Source of the DNA: Limonium bicolor
Lineage: Eukaryota > Streptophyta > Magnoliopsida > Caryophyllales > Plumbaginaceae
Reading direction: 5' to 3'
DNA length: 64,000 nucleotides
Assembly: GCA_023374045.1 (NCBI GenBank)
Contig: CM041778.1
Coordinates: 291,935,533 to 291,999,532, forward strand
Below the pieces are notes generated by a model. It searched no databases. It worked only from the letters and a program-made list of their open reading frames with translations, and was not told the DNA's origin. Below are positions 32,190 to 44,434 of this stretch, piece by piece (positions within the stretch are counted from its first letter, which is position 1; each line of letters starts with the position of its first letter). Both the position numbers and the translations under genes were made by a program.

Positions 32190-32729
32190 CCTGAGTGGAC
32201 TAATAATCGTTCATACTAAGGAAAACACAGGGAACGACAGACATTTCATACCTAATCAGAAATTTCATGCCTTGGAAAAAAAATGGAATGATGTAAAAGA
32301 CAACAACCTTGGGTCCAGAGTAGCTCAGTGACTTATAACAGTTCATATTAAGGACAACACAGGTAAACGACAAACATTTCATACATAGTCTGAAATTTCA
32401 AGAGTTGAAAAAAGAAAGGATTGATGAGAAAGACAACAACCATGGGTCTGAAGTAGCTCAGTGGACTAATAATCGTTCATATTAAGAACAACACAGGAAA
32501 ACGACAAACATTTCATACATAATCGGAAATTTCAGCACTTGGAAAAAAGAATGGATTGATGTAAAAGACTACAAACATGGTCCAGAGTAGCTCAGTAGTC
32601 GAATATTGGTTCATATTAAGGACAACACAGGTAAAAGACAGACATTTCATAAATGATCAGAAATTTAAAGACTTGGAAAAAAGAATGGATCGATGAAAAA
32701 GACAACAACCATGGGTCCAGAGTAGCTCA
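32190..32729. repeat. Four tandem copies of a 134-bp unit in the leader intron of the Ulp1-like gene
   Basis: The words GAGTAGCTCAGT, GTTCATATTAAGG, ACAACACAGG, GACAAACATTTCATAC and GACAACAACCATGG recur four times. TAGCTCA starts at 32,321, 32,454, 32,588 and 32,723. The array ends at the presumed splice acceptor just before the ATG (minus strand CACTCAG, then ATG at 32,176); the corresponding place in the repeats reads CACTGAG. The phrase TAGCTCAGTGG equals a Pol III A-box consensus, but no convincing B box follows. Confidence 0.85.
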
Positions 32730-32929
32730 TGTAACCCCTTTTACTAATTGTACCCGAATCTAAGGGGTGCATACCATAACTGTAATTTTGCATCGAAATC
32801 AAAGGTCAGAATTAAACAGACTACAGCCTACAGCACTAATGATAAGGGGGCACGTTGTTGTCAGATACCAAGACAATGGAGGATGAATACACTACGTACA
32901 TAATTCATCGTATTTAAAAAATCTATGAT

Positions 32930-33510
32930 GAACAACATTAGGGAATAAGCACAGAAATTAAACATCAGGTAGCTGTATCACAAGACATGCAAGTACCACG
33001 ATGTTGTGAGGGGGGTGGCCCTTTAAGGGTTTAGAATTCTATAGATTGGTCAAAAATAGGACCTGATGTGTGCAAATTTCGTGACTGGATCATACTTCTT
33101 GATGACAACCTAGTACATTTTTATGACAAGATGGGGGCAAAACTCGGCTGTTGAGTCAGATACCGAGATGGTCTGGTAAAATCAGTTTGGGGGGAGATTT
33201 TTCCGCTAGATGTATCAGATGACGAGCAAGTAGCTCGATGTTGTGAGGTGGGTAGCCCTATAGATTGGCCAAAAATAGGATCTGATGTGTGCAATTTTCG
33301 TGACTGGATCATACTTTTTCATGACCACGTAGTACATTTTTTTGACAAGATGATGGTAAAACTCGGCTGATAAACAGGTGTCGAGAGGGTCTGGTCAAAA
33401 AATGTTGGGGGACATCTTTCAGGTAGCTGTATCACAGGAATAGCAGGCAGCTCAATGTTGTGAGGTGGGGTAGCCCTGTAGGGGTATAGAATTCTATAGG
33501 ATGGCGTAAA
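32930..33510. repeat. Diverged Sat A monomers upstream of the Ulp1-like gene
   Basis: Two to three copies with about 220-bp spacing: TTTCGTGACTGGATCATACT at 33,069 and near 33,297, ACATTTTTATGACAAGATG, CGAGATGGTCTGG, GTAGCTGTATCACA, GAGGTGGGTAGCCCTATAG. They share orientation with the main array and lie within the presumed leader intron of the protease gene. Confidence 0.75.
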
Positions 33511-33589
33511 ATAGGACAGGTTAGCAGATAATAGTCTAAACAAAGATACATGCAAAATTTGCATGGAACTTGATACATGAGAGCAGTGG

Positions 33590-34140
33590 CATCGCCGCAG
33601 AGGGAGGGGGGGTGGGGGGGAGCTGGGGGCTTAGGCGTTTAACTAACGTAGCAATTCCAACTGTATTAGGGTTTCATACCTCGATTTCGCTAACGCTGAC
33701 CCTAATTCACGAAACCAAACTTACTAATTTATCATAACAAGTGGCCACAGACCAATCAGTTATCCAAATAACTTCTGCTTGTTGTAAATTTAAGATTAAC
33801 GGACACAGAGGATTTCAATTTTATTCAGCAGGAGAAAGGTTAAAGCCAAACAAGGGGAGAGTGAGAGTGAAAAACACTAGAAACCATTCGTGGAGAAGAA
33901 AATTTACGATCTTACAAATTTAAACTCAGCTTACTCCGGACACCTACCTGTGATACCAACCAACAGATGCAGATTGATGGGCGACAGTTGTAAGACGGTC
34001 GAAAGGAACAGCAAAATCCCAGATTACCGGAAACGACCGGGGCTTAGGAAGAAGAATGGGGTGAAACGAAAAAGAGCAGATTGGAGAACTTGCTTGGATT
34101 ACGGTCAGCAACTCAGCAAAGGGGGAGATTGAAATTGGGG
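33590..34140 (-). other. Presumed leader exon of the Ulp1-like gene
   Basis: On the minus strand about 34,130-33,950 is a pyrimidine-rich, GC-richer stretch ending CACAG before GTAGGTGT, a good splice donor. The acceptor would be CACTCAG at about 32,192. The leader intron would then be about 1.75 kb and would contain Sat A monomers and the 134-bp repeats. Plus-strand frames at 33,741-34,132 are not supported. A G-rich run sits at 33,601-33,630. Confidence 0.4.
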
Positions 34141-34149
34141 GGAATTTAA

Positions 34150-34420
34150 TTCGGCCGTTTTTTTTAAAAAAAAAAACAAAATGTGATAACTGTGAGTGAT
34201 CTCACGTGAGTTGTGCAACGCGAGTTTACGAAAATACCCCGCTAGACCCCTGTCAGGCATGCGATATTACAAACATACCCCTACTTTTCCCATACTGGGT
34301 CTACACCGTCAGATCAGAGAAGATGTCAATCCAGCGGCTGAGATGAGCGAAGGCACGGTGCCTTCGATCTCGAGCGAAGTCACGAGAGCCGGTCCCGGAA
34401 CATCCTATTCCTACCAACAG
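34150..34420 (-). promoter_or_regulatory. Possible promoter of the Ulp1-like gene
   Basis: A GC-richer island lies just upstream of the presumed leader exon, with phrases often seen in plant promoters and 5' flanks (minus strand CAGCCGCTGGATTGACATC, GGGGTATTTTCGTAAAC) and the palindrome GAAGGCACGGTGCCTTC at 34,340-34,356. No clear TATA box. Position is the main argument. Confidence 0.3.
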
Positions 34421-34559
34421 TATATTTGCCTTAACCAAAGTAAGACCCAGTACATCATTTTTCAGTAAAGAAAACCACATGGCGACGCTCAGGGTGTCAA
34501 CCAGATGGGGTTTCACTTTCACTGCTCCTCTGCGTTCGCTCCTTGTAATCGCTCCGGAA

Positions 34560-35439
34560 AGAAATTGCGCAACACATGTTAATATTTTTGTGGATCATAT
34601 TTAACATGAATAACAAAAAAAATACATTATTATGAACACGTCAATATCTGTGTTTGGATGATAGCGGTTAATATGACGGAACGTATATTTCGGGATTCAA
34701 TCGTGACCATCCAATCATGTCCTGCAGCATCTCCCTCTTTCAATATGTCCAAATCGTGAATCTCCCCAGCATCTTCATGTGCTCTTTCATGGGATCGTCA
34801 TTTCCAAGTTCTTTTTGTTTTGCTAGGACTAAACTATAATAAATTAATTTGATGCACATACTTTTATTATTCACAAAATGCACAGATACTCAAATAAAAA
34901 TACCGAAGCAAGTTGATGCAAGTAATTAATCTGGCTTTTTTTTATATATTTGCAAAGTTATTAATTTATTATCCCTTTGAGAGACATGATAAACATACAT
35001 TATCTTTAACTTTGTGGCAAATTAATATACCTATAATTTTTTAAACCATAATACAAATTATACTTAGTTTGACAGGTATATAAATAAATTCTATTATATT
35101 GAGTTTATAATCAAGTCCGACCACGCAACTTAACAGATGAATAATTGTTGAGGTCATACGGCAAAATCCCATAAACCATTAAAATACTTCTAAATCTGGT
35201 GACTAATTAACCATAACTATTTTAGCAAAATTAGGTTGTAGATTATTGTAGATACAATAAATCACAAAGTCAAAAAATCATTCACTAGAAGTACGTGATA
35301 ATATCACTAAAAATACTAATAATTTTTTTAATATAATAGATCAAATGATTAAAACATATAATTAATTACTATTATTAAATAATTTATAATTGTCTATACA
35401 TCTTGAAATTTATTATAAAACATTTGATGAATTAACATT
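34560..35439. other. AT-rich intergenic DNA, no gene seen
   Basis: Open frames are very short and no repeat structure was recognised. Confidence 0.5.
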
Positions 35440-35735
35440 TCTAGGGTATGTTTGGGTTTATGGTATCTTTTGTAATTCATTTTCAAACCTTTATGACGTT
35501 CTAATTTCTGATAGGTATTTAGGATTTGTGATCTTGTGTGATCTTTTTTTTTAACTTGCTCTACACTTTATAATGTTGCCACTAACTCGATAAATTTTTA
35601 GGGTTTGTGGTTTAGAACACTACAAACCTTAAAATAAGTCTTGACATTTTAACTCTCATAGGGTGATTTTAGGGTATGTGTGTAGGGTATTTTTTTAACT
35701 CATTCTATACTTAAGGGTTTAAGGTTTAGCATTAT
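35440..35735. repeat. Repeat C, leading into Sat B array 1
   Basis: About two units of a roughly 140-bp repeat with the phrases TAGGGTATGTTTGGGTTTATG, AACTTGCTCTACACTTTATAATG, AACTCGATAAATTTTTAGGG and CCTTAAAATAAGTC. It ends AAGGTTTAGCATTATTTTTC and runs directly into the first Sat B monomer; the same junction occurs near 40,230. Confidence 0.75.
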
Positions 35736-38700
35736 TTTTCCTGATGATTATAAAATTTACTCAACCTTCTATAATCGTTACCATTACTATTATAAAAGAT
35801 GACACTAAATGTATATATATATATGATTTTTCTTGGTCGTTCTCATAATCATCGTGTATAAGAATATTTTTAACATGTATTATTTACAAAGCTTGACTTA
35901 TTGATAAACCTGAAGGCTATAAACGTTTAGAAATAATGAGTTATTGGAGTCAATTTACTTATTCATTTAACTACGGTTTTATGTATGCACGATAATTTAT
36001 AAATGTTTCTACCGTTGATTAGAAACATGTACACAACCTTCTATAATTGTTTCCACTATAATGGAAAAGATAACAATAATTGTTATAGTATATCTTTTCC
36101 TTTTGCCGCTCTTATCGAATCATTGTGTATATGAATAATTCTTATCATTTATCATTTCACAAAGCTTGACTTATAGATAAAACATGAAGGATATAAACAT
36201 TTGGACATGATAAGCTGAGTTGTTGGAATCAATTTTACGTATTCATTTAATCTTGATTTTTATGATCCATGTAATTTATAAACATTTCTACCGATGATTA
36301 TAACATGTATCCAACCTTCTATAATCGTTCCATGACTATTTTAAAATAGATGACACTAGCTATTATATCTTTTTCATCCGGTCATTCTTATCGAATCAAT
36401 GTGTATAAAATATTTTTCTTACCTTTTATCAGTTTATAGAGCTTGAATAATTGATGAGCGTGAAGGATATAAGCGTTTGGAAATGATAAACTGAGTTGTT
36501 GGAGTCGATTTACGTATTCAATTAACCGGTTTTTACGTCTTCACGATACTATATAAAGTTTCAATGGATGATTAGAAACATTTACACGGCCTTCTATAAT
36601 CGTTTTCATCACTATTTTTGAAAATATGACACTAACTATTATACTATCTTTTCCTTGGTCTTTCTCATTGAATCATTATGTATACAAATATTTTCTTAGC
36701 ATTTATTTGTTTACAGAGCTTGATTCATTGATGAACTTAATGACTATAAATGTTTGAAAACGAAAATTGAGTTGGTAAAGTCAATTTTACATATTCATTT
36801 AACCTTGATTTTTATATATCCACGATAATCTATAAACGTTTCCACTGATGATTAGAAACATGTACACAACCTTCTATAATCGTTTCCATCATATTATAAA
36901 AAGATGCCGACATAACTGTTTTATATCCTTTCCCTTCACGTTTCATGAATCATTGGTATATGAATACTTCTTTAGCATTTATCCGTTTACTGAGCTTAAT
37001 TCATTGATAAACATAATGACTATAAATGTTTGAAAATGAAAATTAAGTTGGTGGATTCAATTTTACATATTCAATTAACCTTGATTTTACATATCCATGA
37101 TAATCTATAAACGTTTCCACTGATGATTAGAAACATGTACACAACCTTCTATAATCGTTTCCATTACTATTAAAAAATATGATACTAATGTTTTATATCT
37201 TTTCCCTTCACGTTTTCATTGAATAATTGGGTATACAAATATTTCCTTAGCATTTATCTGTTTACAGAGCTTGATTTATTGATAAACATAATGACTATAA
37301 ATGTTTGAAAACAAAATTGAGTTGGTGGAGTCAATTTTACATATTCATTTAACCTTGATTTTTACATATCCATGATAATCTATAAACGTTTCCACTGATG
37401 ATTTGAAACATGTACACAACCTTCTATAATCGTTTCCATCACTATTATAAAAAGATGACACTAACTGTTTTATATCTTTCCCTTCACCGTTTCATTGAAT
37501 CATTGGATATATGAATATTTCCTTAGCATTTATTTGTTTACAGAGCTTGATCATTGATAAACATAATGACTATAAATCTTTGAAAACGAAAATTGAGTTG
37601 GTGGAGTCAATTTTACATATTCATTAACCTCGATTTTTACATATCCACGATAATCTATAAAAGTTTCCACTGATGATTAGAAACATGTACACAACCTTCT
37701 ATAATCGTTTCCATCACTAGTATAAAAAGATGACACTAACTATTTTATATCTATTTCCTTCACCGTTTTCATTGAATCATTGGATATACGAATATTTCCT
37801 TAGCATTTATCTATTTACAGAGCTTGATTCTTTAATAAACATAATGCTATAAATGTTTGAAAATGAAAATTGAGTTGGTGGAGTCAATTTTACATATTTA
37901 TTTAACCTTGATTTTTACATATCCACGATAATCTATAAATGTTTCCACTGATGATTAGAAACATGTACACAACCTTCTATAATCGTTTTCATCACTATTA
38001 TTAAAAGTTGACAGTAACTGTTTTATATCTTTTTCCTTCACCATTTTCATTGAATCATTGGGTATATAAATATTTTCTTAACATTTATCTATTTACAGAG
38101 TTTGACTGATTGATAAACCGGAATGCTATAAACGTTTGGTAACGGTGAACCGATGAGTCGTTGGAGTAGATTTTACGTATTCATTTAACCTTAGTTTTTA
38201 TATGTCCATGATAATTTATAAATGTTTTCATTGATGATTAAAAATATGTAATCAACCTTTTATAATCGTTTTCATCACTAGTTTAGAAAAGATGATATTT
38301 TAAGTGTTACATATCTTTTCCCTTGGTTGTTCTTTTCAAATAAATGTGTATAAGAATATTTCTTAGCATATTGATCAGTTTAAAGAGCTTGACTAATTGA
38401 TACACTTGAAGGCTATAAACGTTTGGAAACGATAAAGCGAGTTGTTGGAGTTGATTTTACGTTTTCATTTAACCTTAGTTTTTAACATATCTCTGATAAT
38501 TTATAAGCATTTCCACTGATAATTAGAAGCATATGAGCAACCTTCGGTAGCCGTTTCCATAGTTGTTTTAGAAAAGATGACACTAGGTGTTATATATTTT
38601 TTCCCTTGGTCGTTGTTTTCGAATAAGTGTGTATAAGAATATTTTCTAAGCATTTATCAATTTACAAACTTGACTGATTAATAAATCTTATGGGTATAAA

Positions 38701-38790
38701 TGTTTGGAAATGATAAACCGAGTTGTTAGAGTGAATTTTGCATACACTCTTAAACTTGATTTTTACCTTGTAGAATAATTTCTACTTAAA
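35736..38790. repeat. Sat B array 1, about 11 monomers of 275 bp
   Basis: The landmark GATGATTAGAAACATGTACA recurs at about 35,741, 36,016, 36,291, 36,567, 36,849, 37,121, 37,397, 37,671, 37,948, 38,231 and 38,511, with 272-283 bp spacing. Shared words include CAACCTTCTATAATCGTTTCC, GATGACACTAACTGTTTTAT, CATTTATC.GTTTACAGAGCT and GAGTTGGTGGAGTCAATTTT. The central monomers (36.8-38.2 kb) are most alike; the outer ones are more diverged. No coding capacity; a frame at 36,848-37,033 is a repeat shadow. Confidence 0.9.
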
Positions 38791-39790
38791 AATGATGAAC
38801 TTAATCGTGTATATCTTCATTTGACCGTTCTCATCGAATTATAGTGTATATGAATCATGGTGTATACTCATTTTTTCGCATATATGTAAAAAGTATAATA
38901 CATCACTTTTGTAATTTAGAAAAAAATATTAGATAAGTGTTTTTAAATTAGAAATTTCTTTTAAAAAAGCCTTATTCAATTGATTAAAAAATGTATTTTG
39001 AATTGATATGTGCTCCATACAACAAAATTGTAATATTTAAAAACTATTATCGAGTAGCCTATTTACATGACTAATCTATACTTATGATTTAGTTTAAAAG
39101 AAAAACATTAAAAAAAACACACATACAAATATCTGTCACACTTTGCACCCTTCCCCTGCTGTATATATAAAAAGAAAAATAAATAGTTCCACTGTCTACG
39201 TCACCCCTTGCCCCCTTCCCCACCACTGTATATATATAAAAAGAAATCAGTTCGTCCACGACAGAAAATTGAGTTCCGTCATGTAATCACCGCCCGATGA
39301 TATCATGATAAAAATTCATATAGCTTCGATGTAATTGGCCTGTCATTTAGAGTGCGTGGGTTTGTGTGAGGGACATTGATTTTCCGTCGTGGATGGAAAC
39401 AATCTTAGCCATCTCTTTTCTTTTCTATTTTTAATCTAAGCCATTCAATTTTTTGTTCTTAATCTGCAGTACACTAATAAGTTACTTATATGGTATATGT
39501 CATTTTAGTCATTCATATTTTTAATTTAATAGTTAAAAACTGATTGTGTGATTTTTTTACAGCCTATTGTTATAAATTATGTGTTTATATATTTTATTAT
39601 AGTTTAATGTTAGTAAATAATTTGGATGAATTATATTATTTATTTTTTATATTTTTACCGCATCTCACATTATACAGTCTTTGTAAATATATAATATATT
39701 ATTACTTTATGTCAATTATAAAATATTTTTCTATTTGTATATTTGTAAATTTAATAGAATAAAATTCAAAAATTGCTAATAAACAGTTTA
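38791..39790. other. Spacer between the Sat B arrays
   Basis: AT-rich DNA with C-rich patches (CACCCCTTGCCCCCTTCCCC near 39,200) and CCGTCRTG/GACAGAAAATTGAG phrases resembling those at 42,950-43,050, where the second array ends. No gene is supported. Confidence 0.5.
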
Positions 39791-40245
39791 ACATATAGTT
39801 TTGTAAGACTCACCTTCAATTACAAACCTTAAATAAGCACACGATGTTTAAACTCTCTTGGGGTGTTTTTTAGGGTATGTGGTGTTGGGTAATCTTTTTT
39901 AACTCGTTCTATATTTTATAATGTCGTCGTTGACTCAGTAGATTTTTAGGTACTTCACTACATACTCTAAAATAAGTCTTCGACGTTTTAACTCTCCTAT
40001 GGTAGTTTTTAGGATGTGAGGTGTATGAAAGTTTTTTTAACTCGTGCTATACTTTATAATGTCATCACTGACTCGATAGAGTTTTAGGATTTAGGCTCGT
40101 TAGACCCTAAACTCTCCACTACAAACCCTAAAATAAGCCCTCGACTTTTTAAATCTTTAGGGTGTTTTTTAGGATGTGTGGTGTAGGATAATCTTTTTAT
40201 AAGTCGTTCATACTTTAGCGTTTATGGTTTAGCATTTATTTTTTC
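39791..40245. repeat. Repeat C, three units, leading into Sat B array 2
   Basis: Three units of about 140 bp with the phrases CTACAAACCCTAAAATAAG, GGGTGTTTTTTAGG, GTGTAGGATAATCTTTTT, ACTCGTGCTATACTTTATAA and GACTCGATAGAGTTTTAGG. One unit holds the palindromic telomere-like segment TTAGACCCTAAAC. The end reads TATGGTTTAGCATTTATTTT and continues directly into Sat B, as in the 35.7-kb copy. Confidence 0.8.
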
Positions 40246-42760
40246 CCTGATAATTAGAAACATTTACATAATATAAATTTTCCAACAATATTTTAGAAAA
40301 TATGACACTACATACAATATATCTTTTCCCTTGCCGTCCTCATCGAATAAATGTGTGTAAAAAATATTTTCTTAGCATTTATCATTTTATAAAGCTTGAC
40401 TAATTGATAAACATGAAATGATAAACGTTTGGCAATGATAAACTGAGTTGTTGGAGTCGATTTTGTGTATTCATTTAATCTTGGTATTTACGTATCCACG
40501 ATAAATTGTAAACGTTTCCATTGATGATTAGTAACATGTAAATATCTTTCTATAATCGTTTCATTATTCTAAAAAGGTGCCACAAAGTATTATATATCTT
40601 TCCCCTTGATGTTCCTACAAAATCGTTGTGTATTCGACTATTTTTTAACACTTATCAGTTTACAAAGCTCAAACGATTGATAAACCTAAAGACTGAACGT
40701 TTGGAAACGATAAACTGAGTTGTTGGAGCCGACTTTACGTATTTATTAAACTTAGTTTTTACGTATCCATGATAATTTATAATCGTTTCCACTGATGATT
40801 ATAAACATGTACACAACCTTTTATAATTATTTCCATCATTATAATGAAAAGATGACACTAACTGTTATTTATCTTTGATTTTGGACGTTCTTATGAATCA
40901 TTGTGTATAATAATATTTTCTTAGCATTTATCATTTTATAGAGCTTGACTAATTGATAAACATGAAATGATAAACGTTTGGCAATGATAAACTGAGTTGT
41001 TGGAGTCGATTTTGTGTATTCATTTAATCTTGGTATTTACGTATCCACGATAAATTATAAACGTTTCCATTGATGATTAGTAAAATGTAAATATCTTTCT
41101 ATAATCGTTTCACTATTCTAAAAAGGTGCCACAAAGTATTATATCTTTCCCCTTGATGTTCCTACAAAATCGTTGTGTATTCGACTATTTTTTAACACTT
41201 ATCAGTTTACAAAGCTCAAACGATTGATAAACCTAAAGGCTGAACGTTTGGAAACGATAAACTGAGTTGTTGGAGCCGACTTTACGTATTTATTAAACTT
41301 AGTTTTTACGTATCCATGATAATTTATAATCGTTTCCACTGATGATTATAAACATGTAAACAACCTTTTATAATTATTTCCATCATTATAATGAAAAGAT
41401 GACACTAACTATTATTTATCTTTGATTTTGGACGTTCTTATGAATCATTGTGTATAATAATATTTTCTTAGCATTTATCATTTTATAGAGCTTGACTAAT
41501 TGATAAACATGAAATGATAAACGTTTGGCAATGATAAACTGAGTTGTTGGAGTCGATTTTGTGTATTCATTTAATCTTGGTTTTTACGTATCCACGATAA
41601 CTTGTAAACGTTTCCACTGTTGATTAGTAACATGTAAAATATCTTTCTATAATCGTTTCACCATTCTAAAAAGGTATCACTAAGTATTATATATCTTTCC
41701 CCTTGATGTTCCCACAAAATCATTGTGTATTCGACTATTTTCTTAACACTTATCAGTTTACAAAGCTCAAACGATTGATAAACCTAAAGGTTGAACGTTT
41801 GGAAACGATAAACTGAGTTGTTGGAGTAGACTTTACGTATTTATTAAACTTAGTTTTTACGAATCCATGATAATTTATAATTGTTTCCACTGATGATTAT
41901 AAACATGTACATAACCTTTTATAATCATTTCCATCACTATAATGAAAAATGACACTAACTGTTATTTATCTTTGACTTTGGACGTTCTTATAGAATCATT
42001 ATGTAAAATTATATTTTCTTAGCATTTATCATTTTATAGAGCTTGACTAATTGATAAACATGAAATGATAAACGTTTGGCAATGATAAACTGAGTTGTTG
42101 GAGTCGATTTTGTGTATTCATTTAATCTTGGTTTTTACGTATCCACGATAACTTGTAAACGTTTCCACTGATGATTAGTAACATGTAAATATCTTTGTAT
42201 AATCGTATCACTATTCTAAAAAGGTGCCACTAAGCATTATATATCTTTCCCCTTGATGTTCCCATAAAATCATTGTGTATTCGACTATTTTCTTAACATT
42301 TATTAGTTTACAAAGCTCAAACGATTGATAAACCTAAAGGCTGAACGTTTGGAAATGATAAACTGAGTTGTTGGAGTCGACTTTACGTATTTATTAAACA
42401 TAGTTTTTACGTATCCATGATAATGTATAATTGTTTCCACTGATGATTATAAACATGTACACAACCTTTTATAATCATTTCCATCACTATAATGAAAAGA
42501 TGACACTAACTGTTATTTATCTTTGACTTTGGATGTTCTTATAGAATCATTGTGTATAATAATATTTTCTTATCATTTATAAGTTTACAGAGCTTGACTT
42601 ATTGATAAATGTGAAGAAAATTAATGCTTGGAAACGATAGAATGAGTTGTTGGAGTCAATTTTATGTATTCATTTTATCTTAATTTGTACGTATTCACGA
42701 TAATTTATAAACGTTTCCACTAGTGATTAGAAACATGTACACACTCTTAGCTTCTATAAT
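40246..42760. repeat. Sat B array 2, 275-bp monomers organised as 550-bp dimers
   Basis: Monomer landmarks lie at about 40,248, 40,523, 40,794, 41,071, 41,341, 41,620, 41,892, 42,170, 42,442 and 42,722. Alternate monomers form two types. Type 1 has CTAAAAAGGTGCCAC and CCCCTTGATGTTCC; type 2 has AATGAAAAGATGACACTAAC and TTTGGACGTTCTTAT. Dimers repeat every 548-550 bp (GAGTTGTTGGAGTCGATTTT at 40,445, 40,993, 41,541 and 42,091), about four dimers. Array 1 shows no such alternation. Confidence 0.9.
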
Positions 42761-43678
42761 TGAAAATAACACATAAAAGTAAATAGATTATATTATAACA
42801 TAAATAATCACTATAAGATTTATATATCAAGTAGTATAGATTATAGTTGTCGTGCAATCAGTAGTATGTGAGTAGATAAAGGTTGCATTAGTATGATGTC
42901 AATCTCGGTTAGTTAGTTAAATAGAAAAAAAAGGTAGTCCGTCGCTGCAGGGGACTCTCACTTTCAGTCACCGAATCTCTCTCCACCTTCATCATGCATA
43001 AAAAAAAGTTTCGTCTGCGACGGAAATTGGGGTCCGTCACCAAATCCATACCCCATTTAGTTTTAGAGTGCATTTGCTAGTGATGATTTACTTTTGTCCC
43101 AGATTAAACTGACACATGGCAATAATGTATTGGAATACTTTTTAACTATGCTGCTATCTCATCAGAGGCGGTCGAGATGGCTCCACCCCTAAAATTTTTT
43201 TAGCCCCCCTAAACAAAATTTCGAGGTCCGTCACTGTATCGCATTGGTTAACTACCCTTAACTACAGGCGCATTAAACTGAACACAGGAATTGCTGCGCT
43301 CAGCGAACGGAGCCTTAGGCCCTGTTTGATCTCCACGATTCACTAGATTAATCTACTTTTGGGTAAAGTCACTGTCAAATGTCAATATTTAATTGGTTAC
43401 AGATTAACCAGATAATGGTTTGGCATTCTCCTATTCGTTAACTACATGGGCATTTATACGAACGCGGGTTTTTGCTGCGTTTGCAGGCAACATCAACCGG
43501 ACCCTTAATGCGGATAATTATGCATTTCCTTAAAGCTCATTGTGGTTAACAAATAGGAGTTTAACAAGTGTACTTTTATGAGTTATGTAGCCATCGAAAA
43601 GTAGATTAATCTCACAATTACAGATATAGGACGGGTCCTAAGGATATTATGTGAATACCACCGGTTAATAACAAAATA
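42761..43678. other. Intergenic with transposon-end-like fragments
   Basis: No gene. TCTGCGACGGAAATTGGGG followed by GTCCGTCACC near 43,014-43,040 resembles the GACGG/CCGTC palindromes common near the ends of plant CACTA elements, but a CACTA terminus was not found. 43,260-43,520 contains hAT-MITE-like ends (GCGCTCAGCGAACGGAGCCT; GCGTTTGCAGGCAACATCAA). Confidence 0.4.
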
Positions 43679-43950
43679 GGAAATTTCACCTAATATTTTT
43701 GAGATTTGAACGGATTTCATCAAATACCTCTATCATTTCCAATTTACTATAGTGTATCTTTGAGTTTCCCTTTTCATTATGAAATATCTATCCGTTCAAA
43801 TTCTGATATAGTATAATTTAGATATTCTTATTTTATCCTTTCATCATTCGCCCCTTTAATAATCTCAAAGATATATGGTCAAACATTTTTTTTATCAAAT
43901 AAAAACAAAACACTAAAAAGGAGTTAAAAACATACAAATTAAATAATTTT

Positions 43951-44250
43951 GACAAATGACATTATAAAAACAAAAAAAATACAAAATATGATCAAAAGCA
44001 TAAAAAAAAGTACTCCTCCTGTTCTAATTATAAGTCGTTATAGACTTTTTCACCATTTTTAAGAAAGAGTTTAAAAAGACTTGCATACCCTTACTTTTTG
44101 ACAAATGACATTATAAAAACAAAAAAAATACAAAATATGATCAAAAGCATAAAAAAAAGTACTCCCTCTTGTTCTAATTATAAGTCGTTATAGACTTTTT
44201 CACCATTTTTAAGAAAGAGTTTAAAAAGACTTGCATACCCTTACTTTTTG
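43951..44250. repeat. Tandem duplication of 149 bp cutting through a Stowaway end
   Basis: The segment starting GACAAATGACATTATAAAAA at 43,951 is repeated from 44,100, and both copies end TTACTTTTTG (44,250). The two copies are almost identical. Each contains the first part of the Stowaway element, so a partial copy lies left of the complete one. Confidence 0.9.
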
Positions 44251-44434
44251 TATTGGGAGAATAAAAAAGTAAGTATACTTTATTGGTAAGATAAAAAGTA
44301 GAGGGCAATGATAATAATAATTAAAAAAGTAGAAAGGGTAAAAGTAGAAAAATAGATACAAAAAGTCTAAAACGACTTATAATTTGAACATAATTCTAAA
44401 GCCTAAAACGACTTATATTTAGAATAGGAGGGAG
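44162..44434. mobile_element. Stowaway MITE (Tc1/mariner type), 273 bp
   Basis: Left end CTCCCTCTTGTTCTAATTAT and right end ATTTAGAATAGGAGGGAG are inverted repeats, flanked by TA on both sides (44,160-44,161 and 44,435-44,436), the diagnostic target site. AAGTCGTTATAG and TAAAACGACTTAT lie just inside. Non-coding. Confidence 0.9.

Noticed and set aside
32190..32729. TAGCTCAGTGG phrases as tRNA genes or SINEs
   Set aside because: Only the A-box-like word is present; no B box, cloverleaf or acceptor stem could be drawn, and the word recurs simply because the 134-bp unit is tandem.
33741..34132. Plus-strand frames of 60 and 80 codons with basic composition
   Set aside because: The region reads better as a minus-strand leader exon with a splice donor; the frames overlap in different phases and have no domain.
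42950..43050. End of a CACTA element
   Set aside because: GACGG/CCGTC palindromes are suggestive, but no CACTA terminus or 3-bp duplication was found here or near 39.3 kb.
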